A stretch of 64,000 bases of DNA from Phycisphaeraceae bacterium (GTDB taxonomy: Bacteria; Planctomycetota; Phycisphaerae; Phycisphaerales; UBA1924): positions 558,001 to 622,000 of the forward strand of contig JAHBWW010000001.1 in the NCBI GenBank assembly GCA_019636795.1, in the 5' to 3' direction. Made by a program: the position numbers and the translations under genes. The notes beneath the pieces are model-generated. The model ran no database searches. It was not told the DNA's origin and saw nothing but the letters and a program-made list of their open reading frames with translations. Positions 28,735 through 37,474 of the stretch are shown here, one piece after another (position 1 is the stretch's first letter; each line of letters begins with the position of its first letter).

Positions 28735-29769
28735 ATGAAGCACTTTCTGTTGATTGCGGCTGTTGGTGTGTGCTCTGGCGGTGCGTTCGGCCAAACGATC
28801 GATCCGTACTACAACTGCGCCTACACCTATTCGAGTCTGGGCTTGGTTCCTGGTGTCCCGGCAAATTTCGGCGGCTTGGTGTTCAAGCACGATGATCCGA
28901 ACACCCTGCTCATTGGCGGAGCGGCAAATCAGGCTGGGGCGAACATTTATGCAGTGCAAGTGGTGCGCGACGCTGAGAACCAGATCACCGGCTGGGGTGG
29001 GACGGCGACAGTCTTTGCATCCGCTCCGAACATCGACGGAGGCCTGTGCTATGGGCCCGATGATGTGCTGTTCTTCTCACGATACAGCATGAACGCCCTG
29101 GGGCAGATCAAGCCCGGGTCGGTCGCTCCCGACCGCAACATCGATTTGACGCCGCTGGGCTTTACGAGTTCAGTCGGAGCGTTGATGGTTGTGCCGCAGG
29201 GTTTCCCCGGTGCGGGGCGGTTGAAAGTGCTTCCATACAACTCGGGCAGGTGGCATGATGCAGTGTTGACGCCCGATGGCAATGGGACTTTTGACGTCTC
29301 AGCCCCGCTGACGGATTACTTTCTTGGCGGGGGACCTGAGGGAATTGTGTATGTCGAGGCCGGTGCTTCGCTGTTTCCGTTTGCCAGCGTGCTCATCAGC
29401 GAGTACAGCAGTGGCTTGGTCGTGTCCTATGAGGTCGACAGCAATGGCGACCCGATCGCGGCGACGCGGCGTGTGTTCATCAGTGGGTTGAGCGGAGCCG
29501 AGGGCGGAACGCGCGATCCCCTGACCGGCGACTTTCTGTTCTCGACCTTTGGCGGTGCCAGCGGCGTAATCGTGGTACGAGGGTTCACGCCCGACTGCGA
29601 TGTGCCTGCCAACATCAACCGCGATTGTGCGCTCGACTTCTTCGATGTGCAGTTGTTCCTGTCTTCGTTCGCGGCTGGCGATCTGCTGGCCGACTTTGTT
29701 CCAGACGGAGTGCTCAACTTTTTTGATGTCCAGGCATTCCTCACAAGTTTTTCAGGGGGTTGCAACTGA
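28735..29769 (+). CDS. Exported protein with GC-type dockerin-like C-terminus
   Basis: The product is about 344 residues. The ATG at 28735 follows AGGGAGAAGAAG and gives a short signal peptide (KHFLLIAAVGVCSGGAFG). The frame extends upstream through tRNA-Ala, which is not credible as coding. The body has beta-propeller-like strands with recurrent 'DGNGTF', 'GGLCYGPDDVLFF' and 'GGPEGIVYV' segments but no known catalytic motif. The C-terminal 60 residues carry two dockerin-like repeats, each with a DFFDVQ or NFFDVQ core, and the protein ends FSGGCN. This tail matches a surface-anchoring type that I associate with Phycisphaerae. Cargo function is unknown. Confidence 0.75.
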   Translation: MKHFLLIAAVGVCSGGAFGQTIDPYYNCAYTYSSLGLVPGVPANFGGLVFKHDDPNTLLIGGAANQAGANIYAVQVVRDAENQITGWGGTATVFASAPNIDGGLCYGPDDVLFFSRYSMNALGQIKPGSVAPDRNIDLTPLGFTSSVGALMVVPQGFPGAGRLKVLPYNSGRWHDAVLTPDGNGTFDVSAPLTDYFLGGGPEGIVYVEAGASLFPFASVLISEYSSGLVVSYEVDSNGDPIAATRRVFISGLSGAEGGTRDPLTGDFLFSTFGGASGVIVVRGFTPDCDVPANINRDCALDFFDVQLFLSSFAAGDLLADFVPDGVLNFFDVQAFLTSFSGGCN

Positions 29770-29839
29770 GGCTTTTGGGCCCGCCTCGCGGTTGCAGCGG
29801 GCCGAGCGGGTCATTCGTCAAATCGAGGGTCGCTGGGGC

Positions 29840-30032
29840 TTGACTTCTGCTGCTGGCGAAGATTTTGTACAGGCACCATGCTCGCAAAGTTCCATAAAAG
29901 CAAATCCGAAAAACCGGCAGGCGCTTTCGGGCGTCCGGGTCTTGGTGCGGGTTGCTGCGGAACGCGTTGAGCCAGATCAACGATTCAGGCAGACCAGTTC
30001 AAGCCCTCGGACGCGTGTCCGGGGGCTTTTTT
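29840..30032 (+). promoter_or_regulatory. Candidate attenuator leader of the lysW operon
   Basis: The 313 bases between the dockerin protein and lysW hold a leader-like arrangement. TTGACT (29840-29845) is a good -35 box with only a weak -10 about 17 bases later. A 30-codon ORF follows (29878-29970, starting MLAKFHKSKSEKP) with four Lys codons in its first twelve. An intrinsic terminator is at 30002-30032. The bases GTCCGGG at 29933-29939 nearly copy the terminator's 3' arm and can pair with its 5' arm (about 30006-30012), which would give an alternative antiterminator. The ORF has only a weak AGG upstream. This is an inference from layout; an independent small RNA is the main alternative. 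Confidence 0.45.
30002..30032 (+). terminator. Intrinsic terminator upstream of lysW
   Basis: An 11-base stem with one G-T pair (30002-30012 with 30017-30027), loop GCGT, is followed by six T. It ends 50 bases before the lysW ATG, so it either closes a small upstream transcript or works as the attenuator described for this leader. Confidence 0.85.
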
Positions 30033-30082
30033 CGTTTGATAGTCAGCACAGCAGAGTTGCAGTCAAAGCAAGGAGTCAAGTC

Positions 30083-30265
30083 ATGGGTCAAGCGGTTGTC
30101 TCCACAAGTTGTCCAGAGTGTGATGGAGAGGTCACGTTCAGTCGCGCCCCGCTTGCCGGGCAGGTCACGACGTGCAGCCAGTGTGGCGTCGAACTTGAGG
30201 TGACGAGCGTCGAGCCTCTGAAGCTGGAAGTCGCGCCCGAAGTCGAAGAAGACTGGGGCGAGTGA
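30083..30265 (+). CDS. lysW: Amino-group carrier protein LysW
   Basis: The product is a 60-residue acidic protein. The N-terminal half is a zinc ribbon with Cys pairs in CPEC and CSQC. The C-terminus is the diagnostic EEDWGE, whose terminal Glu gamma-carboxylate is the attachment site for the amino group of the substrate. LysW protects and carries 2-aminoadipate (lysine route) or glutamate (arginine/ornithine route) through later steps. AAGGAG lies upstream of the ATG. The gene heads lysW-lysX-lysY-lysZ-lysK, all on the same strand within 4.1 kb. Confidence 0.95.
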   Translation: MGQAVVSTSCPECDGEVTFSRAPLAGQVTTCSQCGVELEVTSVEPLKLEVAPEVEEDWGE

Positions 30266-30299
30266 TCGGGGCGGATCGACGAACCATGGAGTGTGTGCG

Positions 30300-31172
30300 A
30301 TGAAGATTGCTCTTGGATACACAAGGCTTCGGGTCGAGGAGCGTCTGCTGCTCGATGCATTCGAAGCCATTGGAGTCGAGGTGACTCCGATCGACCTTCG
30401 GACAGTGGTGTTCGCGCCGCCGGCGCTCGGCCGATTTGCCGAGTTCGACGCCTTTGTCGATCGGTCGGTGAGTCTGACGACATCGCTCACGACAGTGCGC
30501 GTGCTCGAATCGATGGGCGTGCGGTGCATCAACCGCGGCGACGCGATCGAGGTGTGTTCGGACAAGATGCGCACCACGCTTGCCTTGCATGTCGCGGGCG
30601 TGCCGACGCCGGAGATTCGCGTTGCGTCGTCGCCCGAAGCGGCGCTCGAAGCAATCGAATCACTCGGCTACCCGTGCGTGCTCAAGCCCACGGTGGGTTC
30701 GTGGGGAAGGCTGGTCGCGCGGGTCAACGATCGCGATTCAGCCGAGGCCATCGTCGAACATCGCGACACGCTCGGCTCGGTCAATCACAGCGTCTACTAC
30801 GTGCAGGAGTTCATCGACAAGCCCGGACGCGATCTGCGTGTGTTTGTCGTGGGCGGACAGACAATCGCTGCGATTGTGCGTTCGAGCGGGCATTGGGTGA
30901 CCAACACGGCGCGTGGAGCAGTCGCGTCGAAGTTCGAACTCACGCCCGAGATTCGCGCGATGTGCGAGGCTTCGGCGGCGGCGGTCGGAGCCGACGTCGC
31001 TGCGGTCGATGTGCTCGAGTGCCCGAAGCGCGGGCCACTGATCAATGAACTCAATCACTCGATGGAGTTTCGCAACAGCATCGACACGACGGGGATCGAC
31101 ATTCCACGCAAGGTTGCTGAGCATGTCGTGCGCATCATCGAGGCAGCCCGACCCGCGGGGGTGCCAGCGTGA
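30300..31172 (+). CDS. lysX: LysW ligase LysX (ATP-grasp)
   Basis: The product is a 290-residue ATP-grasp ligase that joins the alpha-amino group of 2-aminoadipate (or glutamate, if ArgX-like) to the C-terminal Glu of LysW. It opens MKIALGYTRLRVEE. ATP-grasp features include YPCVLKPTVGSWGR, VQEFIDKPGRDLRVFVVGG and the metal-binding INELNHSMEFRNS near the C-terminus. The NHSMEF...TTGIDIP stretch looks to me more like the Thermus LysX than ArgX, but that is from memory and is not decisive. GGAG lies 8 bases before the chosen ATG (30300). It overlaps the next gene by 4 bases. Confidence 0.92.
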   Translation: MKIALGYTRLRVEERLLLDAFEAIGVEVTPIDLRTVVFAPPALGRFAEFDAFVDRSVSLTTSLTTVRVLESMGVRCINRGDAIEVCSDKMRTTLALHVAGVPTPEIRVASSPEAALEAIESLGYPCVLKPTVGSWGRLVARVNDRDSAEAIVEHRDTLGSVNHSVYYVQEFIDKPGRDLRVFVVGGQTIAAIVRSSGHWVTNTARGAVASKFELTPEIRAMCEASAAAVGADVAAVDVLECPKRGPLINELNHSMEFRNSIDTTGIDIPRKVAEHVVRIIEAARPAGVPA

Positions 31173-32197
31173 GTCTGCGGGCCTCCATCGTCGGCGCGAG
31201 CGGGTATACAGGCGGCGAGATCATGCGTCTGTTGACGATGCACCCGGAGGTCGAAATCGGGCAGATCACGTCGCGCTCGCTCGCCGACAAGCCTGTGCAT
31301 GTGGTTCACCCGCACCTGCGGGGGCATATGCGCCAGAGTTTCTCGCTCGAAGCGGATCTGGAGCCATGCGATGTGTTGTTCCTGTGCCTGCCTCACGGCG
31401 TGGCGGCAGGCGCAATCGAACGCTATCGCGCAATGGCTCGCATTGTCGTCGATCTGTCGTCCGACTTTCGCCTGCGCGATGCCAAGGCGTATGAACACTG
31501 GTACGGCCAGGCGCACACAAAGCCAGAGATGCTTGCCGAGGCTGTCTATGGCCTGCCGGAGTTGTCGCGTGCCGCGCTCCCGGGCGCGACGCTCATCAGT
31601 GGGGTCGGCTGCAATGCCACCGCTATGAATCTCGCACTCCTGCCGTTGGCGCGTGCCGGGCTTATCGAGCGCGCGATCGCGGATGTCAAGGTTGGTTCGT
31701 CCGAAGCCGGCGCCGAACCGGGCCCAGGCTCTCACCATCCGACCCGCTCGCGCGCCGTACGCACATACAGCCCATCCGGCCATCGCCATCTGGCCGAAGT
31801 TCAGCAGGCACTCGGCCCGATCGACATCGACGCGACGATCACCGCCATCGAAATGGTGCGCGGCGTGCTTGCAACGATACACGTTCTGCCGACACGCAAG
31901 GTCGAGCAGAAGGAACTCTGGAGCCTCTATCGCGAGGCGTACGCGAAGGAGCCTTTCGTTCGCATCGTCAGCGATCGCACGGGGGCATTCCGTCTGCCGG
32001 ACCCGAAGATTCTCGCAGGGTGTAACGATGCGGATGTCGGGTTTGCCATTGACGAGGGGTCTGGACGCATCATCGCCTTGTGCGCCATTGACAATCTGAT
32101 GAAGGGCGCAGCGGGTTCGGCGGTGCAGGCTATGAACGTGGCGCTCGGGCTTGATGAATCGCTCGGGCTTGGCGCGCCAGGCGTGCATCCCGTCTGA
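31169..32197 (+). CDS. lysY: LysW-aminoadipyl-phosphate reductase (LysY/ArgC family)
   Basis: The product is a 342-residue NAD(P)-dependent reductase homologous to ArgC. It reduces the LysW-bound acyl phosphate to the semialdehyde. The Rossmann motif is VGASGYTGGE (about residues 8-17), the catalytic Cys is in GVGCNATAMNLAL (about residue 149) and the catalytic His is in the PSGHRHLAEV region. A distinctive SSEAGAEPGPGSHHPTRS segment resembles the LysY branch. It starts at GTG with the lysX stop codon inside the overlap GTGA, which indicates translational coupling. Confidence 0.9.
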   Translation: MSLRASIVGASGYTGGEIMRLLTMHPEVEIGQITSRSLADKPVHVVHPHLRGHMRQSFSLEADLEPCDVLFLCLPHGVAAGAIERYRAMARIVVDLSSDFRLRDAKAYEHWYGQAHTKPEMLAEAVYGLPELSRAALPGATLISGVGCNATAMNLALLPLARAGLIERAIADVKVGSSEAGAEPGPGSHHPTRSRAVRTYSPSGHRHLAEVQQALGPIDIDATITAIEMVRGVLATIHVLPTRKVEQKELWSLYREAYAKEPFVRIVSDRTGAFRLPDPKILAGCNDADVGFAIDEGSGRIIALCAIDNLMKGAAGSAVQAMNVALGLDESLGLGAPGVHPV

Positions 32198-32222
32198 TCG
32201 CGAGAGGTCTGGAGAAAGCGAA

Positions 32223-33059
32223 ATGACAGTTTCACAAACACGCACAGTGGTCATCAAGGTCGGCGGAGGAGAAGGCATCGATCTCGGCGCGTTCGCCGAT
32301 CAGTTCGCAGCACTCGTTCGTTCCGGCGTTCGGGCCGTACTGGTTCATGGCGGCTCGCACGAGACCAACGTACTGTCCGAAAAGCTGGGCCATCCACCAC
32401 GCACCATCACCAGTCCATCAGGGCATACCAGCCGGAGGACCGATCGAGCAACGCTCGAAATCTTCGAGATGGTCTACTGCGGCAAGGTCAACAAGGGCAT
32501 CGTGGAGCAACTTCGCGCCAAAGGCATCGATGCAATCGGGCTCTCGGGCATCGACGGCGGGCTGTGGACCGGTGAACGCAAGACGGCGATTCGCGCGGTC
32601 GAAGACGGCGCGACCGTTATCATTCGCGACGATCTTTCGGGGCGTGTGACGTCGGTCGATGCGGCATTGCTCGATCTGCTTCTTGGCGCTGGACGCACTC
32701 CGGTGCTGACTCCGCCAGCCGTAACTGCCGATGGCGTGGCGATCAACGTCGATGCCGATCGCGCAGCCGCACTGACCGCGGTCGCGCTGCGGGCCGACGA
32801 ACTGCTGCTGCTGTCCAACGTGCCCGGTGTGCTGCGTGATCCGGCCGATCGTTCGAGCCTGATCGTGTCGACTGCCGAGGCCGGTCTTGACGCTGTGCGC
32901 GAAGCCGCCAAGGGACGCATGAAGAACAAAGTGCTCGCAGCCGAGGAAGCAACCGAGGGCGGAGTGGCCCGTGTGGTCATCGGGTGCGCCAACGGCCCCA
33001 CCGCGCTGGCCGACGCACTGGCCGGTCGAGGCACTCTCTTTGAAGGAGTTCGCGCGTGA
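32223..33059 (+). CDS. lysZ: LysW-aminoadipate kinase (LysZ/ArgB family)
   Basis: The product is a 278-residue amino acid kinase homologous to acetylglutamate kinase. It phosphorylates the side-chain carboxylate of the LysW-bound substrate. The nucleotide-binding VIKVGGG opens the protein, with VHGGSHETN and the substrate-binding SPSGHTSRRTDRATLEIF segment, which matches the LysZ branch. Further family regions are INVDADRAAALTAVAL and LLLLSNVPGVL. I chose the ATG at 32223, with GGAG upstream; the frame extends further into lysY without support. It overlaps lysK by 4 bases. Confidence 0.92.
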   Translation: MTVSQTRTVVIKVGGGEGIDLGAFADQFAALVRSGVRAVLVHGGSHETNVLSEKLGHPPRTITSPSGHTSRRTDRATLEIFEMVYCGKVNKGIVEQLRAKGIDAIGLSGIDGGLWTGERKTAIRAVEDGATVIIRDDLSGRVTSVDAALLDLLLGAGRTPVLTPPAVTADGVAINVDADRAAALTAVALRADELLLLSNVPGVLRDPADRSSLIVSTAEAGLDAVREAAKGRMKNKVLAAEEATEGGVARVVIGCANGPTALADALAGRGTLFEGVRA

Positions 33060-34198
33060 TTCCCGACGACGCAACACTCGATCTGCTTGGTTTGCCACCC
33101 AACGACCGCCGCGCAGTCGAGATTCTGTATGACCTTGTCTCCACACCCAGCGTGTCTGACCATGAAGGGCCAGCGGTTTCGCGCTTCATTCAGGCTGCTC
33201 GGTCGCTCGATCTGGAGTTTGAGATCGACGAAGCGGGTAATGGCGTCGCGCGCCGGCGCGCTGTCACCAAGTCACGCGTGCAGATTGTTCTGCTTGGTCA
33301 CATCGATACAGTCCCAGGCCATATTCCCGTTCGCATCGAGAACCGCGAACTCTGGGGCCGCGGCTCGGTCGATGCCAAAGGTCCGCTCGCCGCGATGCTC
33401 CTGGCCGGTGCGCAGGCATCAATCCCCGATGACACAGAATTGCTCGTTGTCGCAGCCGTGGGGGAGGAAACGACCGCCTCGCTCGGCGCACGCCACCTGA
33501 CGCGAGAGTTGAGCCCGTCGGCGTGCATCATCGGTGAACCCAGCGGATGGGATGGCGTCACACTCGGGTATAAAGGCCGCGTGCTTGTCGAGGCGGCCTC
33601 GCGCCGACCGAGCGCACACAGCGGAGGGCCAACCGGCTCGCCACCCGACGTTCTCTTTGCGTGGTGGCAGCGCGTGCTCGATCATGCTGCGAGGCTCAGT
33701 GCGGGCGCGACTCGAGACTTTGACCGCCTGCAATGTACAATTCTCGATATGACCTCATCATCGGATGGCCTCGAAGATGTCGCGTCGATCCGCGCCGGGT
33801 TCAGGCTTCCCCCGAGTGTCGTGCCCGCGCAGTTGCAGGCCGATCTCTTCGATATCGCGGGCGATGAGGTCTCCCTGACTTGCGCTGGCCGCGAGTCGGC
33901 GTATGCCACCGATCGAAATGACCCGGTCGTGCGTGCCCTCTCGGGCGCGATCCGCGCCAGCGGCGCAACTCCCAGGCCCAAACTTAAGACGGGTACCGCC
34001 GACCTCAACATCGTCGCGCCAGTCTGGCAATGCCCGATCGCGGCCTACGGCCCGGGAGATTCCGGCCTCGATCACACACCGCACGAACGGCTCAACATCG
34101 ACGAGTTCCTCCGCTCCGTCCGCGTTCTCCAGACAGCACTCGCGACGCTCGCAGCCGAACTCAGTGCCTCAGGAGTCAAACCTGCAACAGTGTCCTGA
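33056..34198 (+). CDS. lysK: LysW-lysine/ornithine hydrolase LysK (M20 family)
   Basis: The product is a 380-residue zinc peptidase of the M20 family that releases the finished amino acid from LysW. Metal ligands lie in GHIDTVPG (about residues 80-87) and GRGSVDAKGPLA (about 101-112). VGEETTA holds the catalytic Glu, with IGEPSGWDGVTLGYKGR and KLKTGTADLNIV matching the family. It starts at GTG overlapping the lysZ stop by 4 bases (GTGA) and closes the run. The aminotransferase LysJ, needed between reduction and release, is not in the window and must be encoded elsewhere. Confidence 0.9.
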   Translation: MIPDDATLDLLGLPPNDRRAVEILYDLVSTPSVSDHEGPAVSRFIQAARSLDLEFEIDEAGNGVARRRAVTKSRVQIVLLGHIDTVPGHIPVRIENRELWGRGSVDAKGPLAAMLLAGAQASIPDDTELLVVAAVGEETTASLGARHLTRELSPSACIIGEPSGWDGVTLGYKGRVLVEAASRRPSAHSGGPTGSPPDVLFAWWQRVLDHAARLSAGATRDFDRLQCTILDMTSSSDGLEDVASIRAGFRLPPSVVPAQLQADLFDIAGDEVSLTCAGRESAYATDRNDPVVRALSGAIRASGATPRPKLKTGTADLNIVAPVWQCPIAAYGPGDSGLDHTPHERLNIDEFLRSVRVLQTALATLAAELSASGVKPATVS

Positions 34199-34225
34199 TC
34201 GCATGTTCGATTCCTACGCTTGACC

Positions 34226-35887
34226 ATGTTCATGGCGCTCGCAGGCGGCCTCGGCCTGTTTCTCTTGGGCATGATTCTGATGACCGACGGGCTCAAAGCC
34301 CTCGCCGGTCGGGCTCTGCGCCAGATTCTCACGCGATTTGTCTCCGGACCCGTTTCCGGCGTCGGGTGGGGTGCGCTTGTCACCGCTCTCGTGCAATCCT
34401 CGACCGCAACCACCGTCGCAACCGTCGGATTCGTCAGTGCAGGCCTCCTGACCTTCACGCAAGCAGTCGGTGTCATTTTCGGCGCCAACCTCGGCACCAC
34501 GAGCACCGGGTGGATCGTCTCGCAACTTGGTTTCAAAGTGTCACTCGGCAAATTCGCCCCGCCGATTCTTCTCGTGGGTGTTCTCATGTATCTGCTCGGC
34601 AGGACACGCACAAAACACATCGGTCAGGCGCTCGCCGGCTTCGGGTTGCTCTTCATCGGTATCGACATGCTTCAACTCGGCATGTCCGACATGGCCACTC
34701 GTTTTGATCCCGCGCAGTTTCCGGGGTTTTCGAGCGCAGGAATGCTGTCGAGGCTCATTCTCGTCGGGTTCGGTTTCGCCATGACGTTGATCATGCAGTC
34801 ATCCAGCGCGTCCATGGCGACAACCCTAGCGGCCGTCTTCTCCGGAGCGATCGGGTACGAACAGGCTGCAGCATTGATCATCGGCCACAACATCGGCACG
34901 ACACCGACCGCAATCGCGGCCTCAATCGGGGCCCCAGTTGCCGCGAAGCGCACTGCGATGGCGCATGTGTTGTTTAACCTGCTGATTGGAGGCGTTGCCT
35001 TTGTCTTTCTTCCTCTAATTCTCTCTGGCATCGATTGGGCAGCACACATGTTCGGGGGCGATGATGCCCCGACGCGCCTCGCGCTCTTTCACACGACGGT
35101 CAAGACCCTTGGGGTGCTCTTGCTCCTGCCTGTCGTGCGCCCGTTCTCGAGAGCGATCGAGCGGATTCTCCCCGATCGCGCTCCAAAGCCTACGCGTTTC
35201 CTGGCGCCTGCAGTTGCGCAGGTCGGTCCCATTGCACTCGAGGCAGCACGTCGTTCGCTTGCACTCATTCTTTCCGAGTCCGGCGTCATCCTTCATCGCG
35301 TTCTGGCGAGTGGAAATCTTGCACCACGCGCTGAAGAACTGCTCGACGAAGCCGATCGAGGAGTCGATGAAACACGTCGATTCATTCACACGCTCGCCGG
35401 ATCAGCCCAGAATGAAGAGGAAGCCGATCGCCATGCAGCCCTGATGCACGCCAGCGATCACCTCTCACGCCTCATCGAGAACATGCGCGAGGTTCCTCAA
35501 TCGCATACACAACTGTCTGTCTTCACCGATGCGGTGCTCCAGGAACTGACCCCAAGGCTTATCGCATGCAGCGACAACCTCTCTCAACGTGCAGCATCCA
35601 TCGCGACCGAAGGCAAGCCATGCCCTTCATTCTCGGCCGAAGTTCAGGCACTTGAACAACTTTCAGCAGCCATCGCCGGGCGCCGAAAGTCCGAGCGCCG
35701 TGCTGCACTCAAACTTGCTGCTTCAGGGCGGCTCGATCCTGATGTCGCTGTTGCACGCATTGAAGCCCTTTTATGGCTCGACGGCGTAGCCTATCACCTG
35801 TGGCGCGCAGGGCACTATCTTGACGAGCAGCTTCCCGCCGATGTTCACGATCAGGCACTCCACGCGAGCGGCGTTCCTCAGTCTTGA
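34226..35887 (+). CDS. Na/Pi cotransporter family protein with PhoU-like tail
   Basis: The product is about 553 residues. The first 300 residues hold roughly eight membrane helices and the two inverted Na/Pi-II repeats, each with a QSST/QSSS signature (ALVQSSTATTVAT at about 48-60 and MQSSSASMATT at about 190-200). GANLGTTSTGW and GHNIGTTPTAIAAS segments follow. The C-terminal 220 residues are cytosolic helices like PhoU. It would import phosphate with sodium. I chose the ATG at 34226; TTG 34220 and ATG 34232 are close alternatives. The gene is convergent with the PqiB-like gene (10-base overlap). Confidence 0.85.
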   Translation: MFMALAGGLGLFLLGMILMTDGLKALAGRALRQILTRFVSGPVSGVGWGALVTALVQSSTATTVATVGFVSAGLLTFTQAVGVIFGANLGTTSTGWIVSQLGFKVSLGKFAPPILLVGVLMYLLGRTRTKHIGQALAGFGLLFIGIDMLQLGMSDMATRFDPAQFPGFSSAGMLSRLILVGFGFAMTLIMQSSSASMATTLAAVFSGAIGYEQAAALIIGHNIGTTPTAIAASIGAPVAAKRTAMAHVLFNLLIGGVAFVFLPLILSGIDWAAHMFGGDDAPTRLALFHTTVKTLGVLLLLPVVRPFSRAIERILPDRAPKPTRFLAPAVAQVGPIALEAARRSLALILSESGVILHRVLASGNLAPRAEELLDEADRGVDETRRFIHTLAGSAQNEEEADRHAALMHASDHLSRLIENMREVPQSHTQLSVFTDAVLQELTPRLIACSDNLSQRAASIATEGKPCPSFSAEVQALEQLSAAIAGRRKSERRAALKLAASGRLDPDVAVARIEALLWLDGVAYHLWRAGHYLDEQLPADVHDQALHASGVPQS

Positions 35888-36804
35888 CGTGCACCAGTCC
35901 ACCGCGAAAAGAAGCGCATCCCTGTTCCGGGCTTTGGTTCCAGTGCCAAGTCCGGCTCCCACTTCAGCCATTCCGCGTCAGGTTCGCCAGCAACGTCGAA
36001 CACATGCCCCGGCTCAACCACCGCGCCTGCGCGCGAAGGTGTTGCAAACGCAATGGCCCCGCTCACGAGTGATTCGAGCGAATCGGCTCGCACCGTCAAA
36101 CCTCGGAACCAGCCAAAGTCAACTCCGATCCCGCTGGCCTTGTAAAAACGCGTGCGCTCGCGCACCAACGCAGCATGCTCAGCCACGATGATCGCTTCCA
36201 CCTCCACTTGCCGAGCATTGGGTGACAATCGAACATCCTGCACATGCCCCACCGGAATATCGCGGTACAGAATCGGCGAACCTACAGACACCGTCCCACG
36301 CCTGGGCATCATCAGCACGACCCGAAGCCCATCGCCCACCTCGGCAGCACCCTTCGGCGTGTCGCGCAGCCCGTCAAACTTCGCACGAAACACCGCATCA
36401 CCCGCTCGCGGCAGCACATTGAGATATGTCGGGCCCATCAGTGTCTCAAGCCCCGAGACACCCGCAAGGCTGACTTCCGGTTTTGCTACCCAGAACCGTG
36501 AATGTTCACGCGCAAGGGCCCCAGCCTCCGGGCGCAACTCGGCTTCGACAACCACTGCACGCAGATCCTCAGCCAGACGCACATCACGAATGTCACCGAC
36601 GCGAATCCCGCGATACATCACAGCATCGCCGGGGCGCAGCCCGCCCGCGTCCTCGAAGGTAATGCTCACACGCACCCCGCGTTGCTGCCACGCAGAATGA
36701 GCGAGCAAACCTGCACCGATGAGCGCAAAAATTGGAACAAGCCACGCAAGGCTCACGCGCCGCCGACGGACCTGAATGATCGGTGTCATTGCGTCTTGGC
36801 TCAT
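35878..36804 (-). CDS. PqiB-like MCE-domain protein
   Basis: The product is 308 residues. One N-terminal membrane helix (about residues 18-38) precedes two MCE/MlaD domains at about 43-125 and 155-240, each with the VxFxxAxGLxxGxxVxYRGIxVGxV-type strand pattern (VSITFEDAGGLRPGDAVMYRGI, and SVGSPILYRDIPVGHVQDV). Proteins of this type form periplasmic channels for lipids between membranes. E. coli PqiB has three MCE domains, so this is a short form. The ATG overlaps the stop of the upstream PqiA-like gene by 4 bases. Confidence 0.8.
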   Translation of the reverse strand: MSQDAMTPIIQVRRRRVSLAWLVPIFALIGAGLLAHSAWQQRGVRVSITFEDAGGLRPGDAVMYRGIRVGDIRDVRLAEDLRAVVVEAELRPEAGALAREHSRFWVAKPEVSLAGVSGLETLMGPTYLNVLPRAGDAVFRAKFDGLRDTPKGAAEVGDGLRVVLMMPRRGTVSVGSPILYRDIPVGHVQDVRLSPNARQVEVEAIIVAEHAALVRERTRFYKASGIGVDFGWFRGLTVRADSLESLVSGAIAFATPSRAGAVVEPGHVFDVAGEPDAEWLKWEPDLALEPKPGTGMRFFSRWTGARQD

Positions 36805-37400
36805 GTTTCTATCTCCCAGATGGCGTGCGGGTCAAACACAGCTGTCGATATCAGGCTCAGCACAACCACGCTTGCAAACGCGATCAACCCCGGACCCGGC
36901 GAAACCTCGACCCAACTGCCCAGTTTCACCGCAGCCACAAGCAGCGTTACCAGCAGCACGTCCACCATGCCCCAGCGCCCGATCCACTCCACGAGTCGAT
37001 ACACCTGTGCGCGATGCTCGGGTCGGGCGATGATGCGAGGCATCGACAGCGCCAGCATGGCCGATAGTTTCGCGATGGGGGCAATGATCGAACATACCAA
37101 CACCACGACCGCCACGATCCACTCGCCGTCGGCAAACAACTCGGCCACGCCATTCCAGATATTGGTGGTGTGCTCGTGCCCGAGCCTTTCGATCTTCATG
37201 ATCGGGAGCCCGACTCCAAGTGGATACAGAATCAGCGCGGCGCACGCAAATGCTGCCGCCCGCGACCTGTTCCGGGGATGCCCCGTCATATTCAGCCGCG
37301 ACCGGCAACGCACGCAGCGGGCTTCTTCCCGGGCAGAAAGCGTCGGCACCGCATGCACAAGCCCGCAACAATGACACGCCCTCAAGTTCGACGCGCTCAT
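36801..37400 (-). CDS. PqiA-like single-domain membrane protein
   Basis: The product is about 199 residues. A zinc-ribbon-like head (CHCCGL at about residues 9-14 and CVRCR at about 28-32) is followed by four membrane helices (about 45-65, 88-110, 128-150 and 160-185). The segment YPLGVGLPIMKIERLGHEHTTNIWNGV is family-like. E. coli PqiA contains two such modules and this protein has one. It pairs with the following MCE protein (4-base overlap), which supports a lipid-transfer role. I chose the ATG at 37400, preceded by GGTGGGT; a longer frame overlaps the divergent phosphorylase gene. Confidence 0.78.
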   Translation of the reverse strand: MSASNLRACHCCGLVHAVPTLSAREEARCVRCRSRLNMTGHPRNRSRAAAFACAALILYPLGVGLPIMKIERLGHEHTTNIWNGVAELFADGEWIVAVVVLVCSIIAPIAKLSAMLALSMPRIIARPEHRAQVYRLVEWIGRWGMVDVLLVTLLVAAVKLGSWVEVSPGPGLIAFASVVVLSLISTAVFDPHAIWEIET

Positions 37401-37474
37401 ACCCACCAGAATAACGATTGGTCTTTGATCGCGGGAAGTTTCAGCCGATGATGACAGGCCAAGGAGTTTCGGCC

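Noticed and set aside
29870-30032. Possible signal-recognition-particle or 6S RNA upstream of lysW
   Set aside because: A GGAA and a GGCAG are present, but the SRP domain IV pairing is not, and the ends do not pair as in 6S RNA. An attenuator fits better.
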